Under the pieces are notes generated by a model, which had not been told where the DNA came from, searched no databases, and saw only the letters and a program-made list of their open reading frames with translations. A stretch of DNA of 64,000 nt. Origin: Snodgrassella alvi (GTDB lineage: Bacteria > Pseudomonadota > Gammaproteobacteria > Burkholderiales > Neisseriaceae). Every line of letters begins with the position of its first letter. Position 1 is the first letter of the stretch. Made by a program: the position numbers and the translations under genes. Where the stretch lies: positions 124,001-188,000 of the forward strand of contig NZ_MEIK01000015.1 of NCBI RefSeq assembly GCF_002777855.1. Direction: 5' to 3'. Positions 9,763-16,785 of this stretch are shown piece after piece.

Positions 9763-10635
9763 AGCAATTGGGGTACGATCCCATTGTGGCAGGCTAACCT
9801 GAGTGAAGGCCAAACCCTAAAAAATGCCAGCTATCACTACCTGATAACAGACCATCTAGGCACCCCACAACTAGCAATAAACAGTGCAGGGGAACAAAGC
9901 TGGAAAATTAACAGCGATGCGTTTGGCAACAGCGAACTGGATGCCAATAACCAAATCACCATGAACCTGAGGTTTCCGGGACAGTATTACGACGAAGAGA
10001 CCGGACTAACGTATAACTACTTCAGGGATTACGACGCGAAGACGGGGAGATATATCCAGAGTGACCCGATAGGGTTAGCTGGGGGGATAAACACGTATGG
10101 ATATGTAGGTGCGAATCCACTTCTATATATAGATATATTCGGATTATCTTATTGGGATTGCATTCTGAATAAATCTAAAAAAGCTTACGATAGAGGCCAT
10201 GAATTTGGTACTAAGACAGGAACTGCGTTAGGTGCTGCTGCCGGTGGTGCAATAGGCATGGTAGTAGGAGGTGGATTAAGCGGAACTGGTTGTACCATGG
10301 TACTACCGGTAGTAGGAACAGTTGGTTGTGGAGCTTCAGGTGCTGCAATGGGAGGAGCAGCAGGAGCCACGGCAGGAGCCATTGTAGGTGGAACTATGGG
10401 ACCGGCAGCAATTGGAGGGTTTAATGGTATCGCTGGTGGATTAGCAGGAATTGTTTCATGTTCTAGTTCAGATGATGGCGCTGAAAAAGATTGCGAAGAA
10501 ACTGAAGAACAACGATGTCGCAAATTGAAAAATGAATGTATAGAGGATTGTTCAGATGAAGCTATGCCAACTGGAGATCATGGATTTAAATTTTGGAATT
10601 GTGTTAATTCTTGTATGGAAAGAAGAGGGTGTTAA
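9763..10635 (+). pseudogene. Orphan Rhs 3' cassette 2: short core fragment plus glycine-rich, Cys-rich tip C
   Basis: Homology to the full rhs gene starts abruptly near 9763 (main-gene position 5821) and runs to about 10125, through DPIGLAGG. It then diverges to NPLLYIDIFGL. Only weak starts (TTG 9784) exist, with no ribosome-binding site. Tip C has a long Gly/Ala segment (repeated GGAxGA, GLAGIV) that could insert in a membrane. It ends in ~45 residues with six Cys, including EDC and NSC and a final RRGC. Mode of action is unknown. Unlike tips A, B and D, no immunity-like gene follows within the next 240 bp. Confidence 0.75.
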
Positions 10636-10707
10636 AATATCTGTATCTGATAAAAATTATCTTGTTGTTTAAGTAATTTTATAGAAAATTCCGTATCTTT
10701 AAATATA

Positions 10708-10744
10708 AATCTCATAAAATGAAAATGTATCATTTTATGAGATT
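10708..10744 (+). terminator. Strong hairpin after tip C
   Basis: Perfect 15-bp stem (AATCTCATAAAATGA and its complement) with a 7-base loop. It ends the tip C cassette; only a short T tract follows. Confidence 0.55.
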
Positions 10745-10835
10745 TTGTACTTTAAAAGCAGATAATCAATTATCACCGATTAATCAATTTGAAAATAGAA
10801 TCATCTAAATATACAAACATGTGCTATAAAACTTA

Positions 10836-10863
10836 AAACTATGTAAAATAATTACATAGTTTT
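10836..10863 (+). terminator. Second hairpin just upstream of the 219-residue gene
   Basis: Perfect 12-bp stem AAAACTATGTAA / TTACATAGTTTT with an AATA loop. It lies only 17 bases before the start codon at 10881, so it could be a terminator for upstream transcription or a structured leader of the next gene. Confidence 0.4.
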
Positions 10864-10880
10864 TCATATAGGAGATGTTT

Positions 10881-11534
10881 ATGATTAATAACTTAATAAA
10901 CCAAGATTACTTTAAATTACTTGGAGTATGTCCTGCAAAAAATAATTATTTTAAATCATTTATAGTTAATGTTGAAGAGAGTAATAAAAAAAACTTCAAG
11001 AATATAACTATTGTATTTTACAGATTGGATACTTTTGAAGTTTATTCGTATCTAAAAATATATGATATAGATCATGAATATAAAGAAGAATCGTTCATTA
11101 AAATTCGGCAATATCTTATGCAGTTAGAAAAACCTATTGACTGGAAAAAACCGCATCGCTATTGCATTGCTCAACATGTTTTTAGAATTTTAAGAAATGA
11201 AAAATTTAGGATATGTTTAGAAAAAAACAAACTAAGTAACGAAAATATTTATCAATATACTTTAAAGTCTCAGTTGAAAGAGGCCGCAATAATTAAAAAA
11301 TTGAATAAATTGTCTGATGAAGAAAAGATTCAATTATTCACTCTAAAAAATTGGGAAATAAAGCTAAAGGACTATGAACAAAATAATTACACTACAAAAG
11401 AGATTTTATTTAAGGTATATAAAAGAACGTATCTTTTTAAACGATTACTTGATAAAGAAAAATTTGAACATTTTTATAATGAGTATACAAAAAAAATTGA
11501 TCAAATTTATGGGTTAAATGTAAACAATAAATGA
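10881..11534 (+). CDS. Unrecognised AT-rich protein in the toxin island (possible immunity to tip C)
   Basis: 217 residues from ATG 10881, chosen because GGAG lies six bases upstream (ATG 10875 is adjacent to the GGAG). Lys/Asn/Tyr-rich and mostly predicted helical toward the C-terminus, with no signal peptide, membrane segment or catalytic motif that I recognise. Its stop overlaps the next start (ATGA at 11531-11534), implying translational coupling to a truncated tip-B-like fragment. By position it could be the missing immunity protein for tip C. Function unknown. Confidence 0.55.
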   Translation: MINNLINQDYFKLLGVCPAKNNYFKSFIVNVEESNKKNFKNITIVFYRLDTFEVYSYLKIYDIDHEYKEESFIKIRQYLMQLEKPIDWKKPHRYCIAQHVFRILRNEKFRICLEKNKLSNENIYQYTLKSQLKEAAIIKKLNKLSDEEKIQLFTLKNWEIKLKDYEQNNYTTKEILFKVYKRTYLFKRLLDKEKFEHFYNEYTKKIDQIYGLNVNNK

Positions 11535-11728
11535 ATATTAGCTTTATAAATAATTATAAAAAAGGTAAAAAATATAAAGATAGTGAGACAGGTTATGCTG
11601 TTCATGTTTCAGGAGATAGAGTTGTAATAACAAAATCAAATGCAGAAATACATACTAGTTTCAAAAATTCCAGAGCTAATACCAATATGAGAGTAAAGAA
11701 GGGAAAAAGGGTTCAAAAATGGAACTAA
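11531..11728 (+). pseudogene. Remnant of a second tip-B-like toxin (tip B')
   Basis: 65 residues that align with the last ~55 residues of tip B: DSETG, GDRVVI, NSRANTNMRV and a basic end. The Rhs core, hydrophobic linker and the first half of the toxin domain are missing. The start overlaps the preceding stop (ATGA), and its 3' end overlaps the next immunity gene by 10 bp, the same toxin-then-immunity order as cassette 1. Most likely a deletion remnant rather than an active toxin. Confidence 0.65.
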
Positions 11729-12000
11729 ATTTATATAAAGAAAGCAGTATATTAATAAATCAATGTAATAATGATTGTAATAATATATGTAAAGCTAACT
11801 TGTTAGAAAGATTGAAAGATAATAAGTTTGCTGTAATATCAATAGATTATTTATACGATGATACTGATTTCGAGAAGGATTGTGTAAGCCAAAAAAAAAA
11901 TTATTACGAATTAGTTAGAGAAGAATTTAGCTTTTCATATTTAAAATGGTTTAATACTGAACAAGAAGCATTAGACAATTTTTTTTATGATATGGTTTAA
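11719..12000 (+). CDS. Candidate immunity protein B' (paralogue of immunity B)
   Basis: 93 residues, AT-rich, starting inside the end of the tip B' fragment. It matches immunity B in the N-terminal strand (LYKESSILIN), the centre (KFAVISIDYL) and the end (LKWFNTEQEALDNF). The gene is complete although its toxin is truncated. This fits retention of immunity against kin that still carry the toxin. Confidence 0.65.
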   Translation: MELNLYKESSILINQCNNDCNNICKANLLERLKDNKFAVISIDYLYDDTDFEKDCVSQKKNYYELVREEFSFSYLKWFNTEQEALDNFFYDMV

Positions 12001-12075
12001 TAAAAATGTACTTTATTTTATTTGCAATTAACTATAAAGCTATGGATAAGTATAATAGCGGTAAAATATATTTGG

Positions 12076-12110
12076 GCTTTAACTAAGATTAAATAGTTAA
12101 AGCTTTTTTT
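12076..12110 (+). terminator. Rho-independent terminator after immunity B'
   Basis: 10-bp stem GCTTTAACTA / TAGTTAAAGC, 8-base loop, followed by seven T. The best-formed terminator in the island. Confidence 0.75.
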
Positions 12111-12171
12111 AATATATTATTATTTGCAGATGTATAAATTCTGAACTATATAAATTAAAACGAATATTTAA

Positions 12172-13205
12172 GGAGAAATAGCCAGCTACCAATACGACCC
12201 ATTTGGCCGGCGTATCAGCAAAACCGTAAATGGCAAAACCACCTACTACATCTACAGCAGCGAAGGGCTGATAGCAGAACTGGATCAGACAGGACGGATG
12301 CAAGTAGCGTACGGCTGGATACCGGACAGCGATTGGGGCACCAGCCCCTTATGGCAGGCCAATCTAAATGAAGGCCAAACCCTAAAAAATGCCAGCTATC
12401 ACTACCTGATAACAGACCATCTGGGCACCCCACAACTAGCAATAAACAGTGCAGGAGAACAGAGCTGGAAGATTACCAGTGATGCATTTGGCAACAGCGA
12501 ACTGGATGCAAATAACCAAATCACCATGAACCTGAGGTTTCCGGGACAGTATTACGACGAAGAAACCGGACTAACGTATAACTACTTCAGGGATTACGAC
12601 GCGAAGACGGGGAGATATATCCAGAGTGACCCGATAGGGTTGGCTGGGGGGATAAACACGTATGGATATGTAGGTGGAAATCCGCTGGTATACAGTGATC
12701 CGAGTGGGGAGATTGCTCCTGTAGCTGTTCCATTAATTGTTGCTGGAATAAGGGTTGCAATAAATGGGATACGATTTTGTGTGTTAAATCCCACTTGCAA
12801 CAGATTGGCAAGCGAAGCGTTGAAATGGGGGATGGTAGGTTGGCTTACAGGATTACCCACAATACCAATGCTTAATGATAATAAAAGTAAGGATAAAAAG
12901 GACTGTGAAACTAAAGATATTGAAATAATTGATGAAAATAGTAAGAATACGGTAGGAGTTTACCTGATTCTGATGATCAAAATAATAATTACAAAAAGAA
13001 ATTAAAAAAGGGAGATCAAGTTGACTTAAGCCGATTTAATAAAAGACTTAAGAATGGAGATTATCAAGATCCTAAAACTGGCTGGAAAATTTCTAAAGAC
13101 AGAGCAGGAGTAAGATGACATGGAGGTAGTTACTGGAAGTTATTTAACAAAAAAGGTGATAGAATAGGTACATTAAGTAAAGAAGGAAAATATATAAGAG
13201 AATGA
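12172..13205 (+). pseudogene. Orphan Rhs 3' cassette 3: core fragment plus tip D, broken by frameshift and stop
   Basis: Homology to the full rhs gene starts at about 12172 (main position 5665), directly after a TAA, and runs to about 12711. The tip then follows cassette 1 through the hydrophobic linker and LPTIPMLNDNKS. A one-base deletion near 12959-12962, relative to cassette 1 (9074-9080), puts the original frame into an early stop at 13005. In the corrected frame the toxin continues (KKLKKGDQVDLSRF, DPKTGWKISKDRAG). It meets a TGA at 13116 and ends with HGGSYWKLFNKKGDRIGTL and a stop at 13203. The HGGSxWKLF-type ending is common among Rhs/CDI tips, but I cannot confirm the family name. 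Confidence 0.75.
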
Positions 13206-13690
13206 GAAATTTAATATACAAATTGATTAAATTAGATTTAAGTAATTTAAATTTATTAGAAAAAGAATATTATATTTTTTGTATTTCTATTTTTGATCAT
13301 TTTTTAACAGAAAATGAATACATTAATGCTGATCTAGTTTCTTATAATGATGCAAAAAAAAGTGTAAGAAAAAAAATGTTATTTAATAAAATTGAAAATA
13401 AATTTATATTTATATATACATATTTGTTTAAAATTTCAAAAGCAAATGTTATTGCTATTATTGATAATAAACCAATAAGAATTAAATCGTTTAATAATTA
13501 TATGTATTTATTGGATAATGTTCTTAAAGAAAAAAGATTGTATATATTTATCTATCCATTATTAGGTTGTTTTACAATCACTAGATATGATTTAACACAT
13601 CAATTTTTTGTTAAAAAAAACAAATTTATTCTTAAAAAAAAAATTGAAATTTTAGCAAATAAAACTAAATTAAACATAATAAAAATATAA
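13202..13690 (+). CDS. Candidate immunity protein for tip D
   Basis: 162 residues, extremely AT-rich. The ATG overlaps the tip D stop (ATGA at 13202-13205), the classical coupled toxin-immunity arrangement. The protein is rich in Lys, Ile, Phe and Tyr (YIFCISIFDHF, RLYIFIYPLLG). It may be membrane-associated, but no clean helix is evident. It is intact although the upstream toxin is doubly broken. The family is not recognised. Confidence 0.6.
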   Translation: MRNLIYKLIKLDLSNLNLLEKEYYIFCISIFDHFLTENEYINADLVSYNDAKKSVRKKMLFNKIENKFIFIYTYLFKISKANVIAIIDNKPIRIKSFNNYMYLLDNVLKEKRLYIFIYPLLGCFTITRYDLTHQFFVKKNKFILKKKIEILANKTKLNIIKI

Positions 13691-13710
13691 AATGAAATCT
13701 TACTTCAAAA

Positions 13711-13736
13711 AAACAGCGTCAGAAAACGCTGTTTTT
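13711..13736 (+). terminator. Rho-independent terminator after immunity D
   Basis: 9-bp stem AAACAGCGT / ACGCTGTTT with a 6-base loop and a T run. The same stem sequence is used by the terminator after the OPT transporter gene (35.2 kb). Confidence 0.75.
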
Positions 13737-13764
13737 TATATCTAATAAAGTTCCAAAAAATTTT

Positions 13765-14703
13765 GTTTATGCCTTGATATAAAAAATTTTTTGATAATCT
13801 TAATCATGAAATTTTAAAGAAAGCATGGCTAGATATATTAAAAACGAATGATGGTAATTTTTCTAAAGATTGGTATAAAGTTTATAAAAGTCTTACACGT
13901 TATACATATGTAAAATATGATGAAGCCTTACAAGCGTTGGGTATCTCTAAGACCATGGCGCGGTCGAAAAAAAGGTGGGCATTAGAACTAAAAAGAGGGG
14001 AAATTCTAATAATAGATTGTTTTCATTGTGCAGAGATGGAGCAGAATTCAAAAATCGGATAGGTCGTGCGAATCTGATTCGAGTTAATTATCATAAGGGT
14101 ATTCCTCAAGATTCTCCTTTGAGTGGCTTACTTGCTAACATTTATATGCTGGATTTTGATATAAATCTAAAAAAATATTTGGAGCTTTCTCATTCAAGAT
14201 ACTTTAGATATTGTGATGATATTCTTATTATTATCCCAGGTCATGATATTCAATTACTGAAAAACATACAAACAAATGTTTCTGAACTTGTTGAAAAACA
14301 AAAATTGCAAATTCAAGAAACGAAAACTGAAATTGTTTTTTTTGAAAAAGTTGATAACTGTATGAAAGCGATCTTACCTGACTTGAAGCAAAATCAATTG
14401 TTTGGTAATTGCATTAGTAAAAAAGGTTATCTTCAATATCTCGGTATGATATTTGATGGTGAACGCGCACTTATTCGTCCTGGTTCTATATCACGTTATT
14501 ATAAAAAGCTGCATAAAGCCAAAAAATTAGCTATTAAATCGCGTGATAAAAATCATTGTGAAATTTTATTTAAACGTAAACTTTATAGGAAATATTCTCA
14601 TCTGGGGCGTAAAACTTTTGTGGCTTATGCTAGACGTGCTGCTCAATGTTTTGATGATTGCAGAATCAAACGACAAGTTAGGAAGCATTTTAAAAAAATT
14701 TGA
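13765..14703 (+). pseudogene. Truncated, frameshifted reverse transcriptase
   Basis: The largest intact piece (13975-14703, 242 codons) has RT motifs: GIPQ-SPLSGLLANIYM, the catalytic YCDD (in YFRYCDDILIII), YLGMIFDG and a basic GRKTFVAYARRA end. Upstream, the motif-A region FFDNLNHEILKKAW is readable in another frame, with breaks in homopolymers near 13781-13792 (A6T6) and 13966-13972 (A7). The normal N-terminus is missing; the readable part begins ~30 bp after a terminator. The usual GIPQG is GIPQD here (GAT). It resembles the stand-alone 'unknown group'/DRT-type RTs more than group II intron maturases, since no maturase or HNH domain is present. That sub-typing is tentative. Confidence 0.75.
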
Positions 14704-14718
14704 TTTTTTTGTGCTAAT

Positions 14719-14755
14719 AAAAAACAGAGCTATTTTTTTAAGTAACTCTGTTTTT
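14719..14755 (+). terminator. Terminator hairpin between the RT remnant and the ABC permease
   Basis: Stem AAAAACAGAG / CTCTGTTTTT around a T-rich loop, just after the RT stop. The A-rich 5' arm and T-rich 3' arm suit termination from both sides. Confidence 0.5.
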
Positions 14756-14783
14756 GTAGACAATTGGCTATAAATTAGAAAAC

Positions 14784-15533
14784 CTAATGCTGATAACCTT
14801 TATTGTATCTTTTTTCAAGCCATGAAAAGAACCAACTCAAGGCTATGGTCATGATCAAATAGATTATGGCGATGGTGTAGAGTGGGGTTTCATAGTTAAG
14901 GTAACGTCCGGCTGCGGCGCGGGCGGCAAAGGCTAGTTCGGCCACAGCAATGGCTGAAAGCAGTGAGCTGTCTTTAAGAAGAGTAATGAATTCGTTCCCA
15001 ATGGGTGGCAGCATACGCCGGATGGCCTGTGGCAGGATAACGTAGCGCATGGCTTGTGTATAGCTGAGTCCTAGTGAGCGGGAGGCTTCAAATTGGCCGC
15101 GATCGATAGACTGAATGCCAGCGCGGAAAATTTCGGTGATGTAGGCGCCGGAGTTGACTGACAAGGCCAGTGTGCCGGCAATCAGTGCGCCATAACTGCG
15201 CCGGAGTTCTACGGCAAGATCTCCGCTGATAATCAGGCCATCAGTTGGGTTGATGAGCAGTGGAAACCAGACGAAATACCAGATGAAAATTTGAACAAAT
15301 AGCGGTGTACCGCGAAAGATGGTGACATACAGCAGCGAAATTTGCCGCAGTGTCCATACCAGTGCGCGTATGGGCAGGCCGCCCTTTTCGAGGCGGATGA
15401 TACGCGTGAGGGCGAATATCAGGCCGAGTAAGGTGCCCATAAATGTAGAAATCAGGGTGACGCCTAATGTGGTGAGCGCACCGTAATAAAACATTTCACG
15501 GTATTCGTAGATGATGTCGAAACGAAAGGCCAT
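14784..15533 (-). CDS. Polar amino-acid ABC transporter permease (HisM/GlnP/ArtQ family)
   Basis: 249 residues with a HisMQ-type N-terminus (YYGALTTLGVTLISTFMGTLLG), about five membrane segments and the cytoplasmic EAA loop (FEASRSLGLSYTQAMRYVILPQAIRRMLPP region) that contacts the ATPase. It forms the inner-membrane channel of an amino-acid uptake system. The binding protein and ATPase genes are not adjacent here. The substrate cannot be read from the sequence. It marks the return to core genes after the toxin island. Confidence 0.85.
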   Translation of the reverse strand: MAFRFDIIYEYREMFYYGALTTLGVTLISTFMGTLLGLIFALTRIIRLEKGGLPIRALVWTLRQISLLYVTIFRGTPLFVQIFIWYFVWFPLLINPTDGLIISGDLAVELRRSYGALIAGTLALSVNSGAYITEIFRAGIQSIDRGQFEASRSLGLSYTQAMRYVILPQAIRRMLPPIGNEFITLLKDSSLLSAIAVAELAFAARAAAGRYLNYETPLYTIAIIYLIMTIALSWFFSWLEKRYNKGYQH

Positions 15534-15771
15534 TGTGTTACCTAATGGTGGTTTTTGGGGTATTGCTGCCGGCTGGGCTAAGCCTTGGCGTTATGTGGGC
15601 GCTATTTTAGCAAGAAATGCTGTTGTAACTGTATCAAATTTTGTTTGCCGTTGAGTATAAAGCGGATTTGTTGGTTGCAGAGGGTGGAAAATGCTGTTTA
15701 ATTACGCTGGCTAAGGTGAGCTGAAGTGTTTACAATGATGTGTTTTATTATTTGATTCGTTCAAGAATTGT

Positions 15772-16701
15772 ATGCAAGTTTGGTTGGGGAGCGGGCTGCG
15801 GCCGGATTGGTCTGGTGGTACGGCAGTAACAATCGGTAATTTTGATGGTGTGCACTGTGGACATCGCCATATTTTGCTGCGCTTGCGTCAGGAAGCTGAT
15901 AAACGCGGGCTTGCTTCGGTGGTGATGATATTTGAACCGCAACCTCAGGAGTTTTTTGCGCAGCAGACAGGTAAGTCTTTGCCTTACCGGTTGTCGCCGC
16001 TGCGGGATAAGCTGAATTTGCTTGCTGAAAGTGGTTGTGTGGATGCGGTGTATGTGCTGAGGTTTAATCAGCAGTTTGCATTGATGCAGCCGATGGATTT
16101 TATCCGGCAGATGCTGATTGAAAAGTTATCAGCACGCTATTTGCTGGTGGGCGATGATTTTCGTTTTGGAGCCCATCGCAGCGGTGATTTTGCTTTATTG
16201 CAGGCTCAGGAGGCTTTTGTCACAGAGAGAACGCCTTCTGTTGTAGTTGAGGATGTGCGTGCCTCAAGTACGGCAGTTCGTATGGCGCTGGCTGCTGGTA
16301 ACCTGGCTTATGCGCAGTTGCTGCTGGGACATGAGTATGTGCTCAGTGGTCGAGTGAAGCATGGCGCCAAGCTGGGTCGCGAATTGGGCTGCCCAACGGC
16401 AAATGTGCATCTGCCGGCTTTGCATTATGCGCTTAATGGGGTTTTTGTGGTGGATGTGTCAGGCGCATTCGGGCGCAAGCGTGGTGTGGCCAGTTTTGGT
16501 AAAAATCCGACGGTTTCTGCAGGTAGCCAGCAGAAACTTGAAGTACATATTTTTGATTGTGCTGCCAATTTGTATGGTCAGCGCTTAGGAATACATTTTC
16601 TGCATAAGTTGCGTGATGAGCTGAAGTTTGATTCTTTGGCAGCGTTGCAGGCTCAGATTTTTGCTGATATGGATGCGGCACGAATATGGCAGGCTGCCTG
16701 A
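15772..16701 (+). CDS. ribF: Bifunctional riboflavin kinase / FAD synthetase
   Basis: 309 residues, the usual length. The N-terminal nucleotidyltransferase domain has TIGNFDGVHCGH (the HxGH-type site) and converts FMN plus ATP to FAD. The C-terminal flavokinase domain (from ~residue 185: GRVKHGAKLGRELGCPTAN, then GVFVV) phosphorylates riboflavin. First gene of a ribF-ileS-lspA-ispH run on the plus strand, an order common in proteobacteria. The start codon has only a weak ribosome-binding site. No FMN riboswitch is visible upstream. Confidence 0.95.
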   Translation: MQVWLGSGLRPDWSGGTAVTIGNFDGVHCGHRHILLRLRQEADKRGLASVVMIFEPQPQEFFAQQTGKSLPYRLSPLRDKLNLLAESGCVDAVYVLRFNQQFALMQPMDFIRQMLIEKLSARYLLVGDDFRFGAHRSGDFALLQAQEAFVTERTPSVVVEDVRASSTAVRMALAAGNLAYAQLLLGHEYVLSGRVKHGAKLGRELGCPTANVHLPALHYALNGVFVVDVSGAFGRKRGVASFGKNPTVSAGSQQKLEVHIFDCAANLYGQRLGIHFLHKLRDELKFDSLAALQAQIFADMDAARIWQAA

Positions 16702-16702
16702 A
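16691..16702 (+). other. DNA-uptake-sequence-like 12-mer over the ribF stop
   Basis: Reads AGGCTGCCTGAA, which matches a DUS dialect I recall from Simonsiella-type Neisseriaceae. The core CTGCCTGAA also occurs in the inverted repeats at 46.8 and 61.0 kb. A single occurrence could be chance, because it spans the ribF stop codon. Confidence 0.35.
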
Positions 16703-16785
16703 TTGCTAAGTAGCGTTCGGGTGGCCGTAAAATAATACTGATTTTTAGATTATTGAATTAACGGATATATTTTAAAGAGAAAGTC

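Noticed and set aside
10185-10523. Pro/Ala-rich minus-strand ORF opposite tip C
   Set aside because: It is the antisense shadow of the Gly/Ala-rich tip C segment.
13116-13118. In-frame TGA in tip D as possible recoding (selenocysteine or Trp)
   Set aside because: A separate frameshift lies upstream in the same cassette, so ordinary decay explains it; no SECIS-like hairpin was seen.
15534-15771. FMN riboswitch or T-box leaders before ribF or ileS
   Set aside because: None of the conserved blocks is visible in the upstream gaps.
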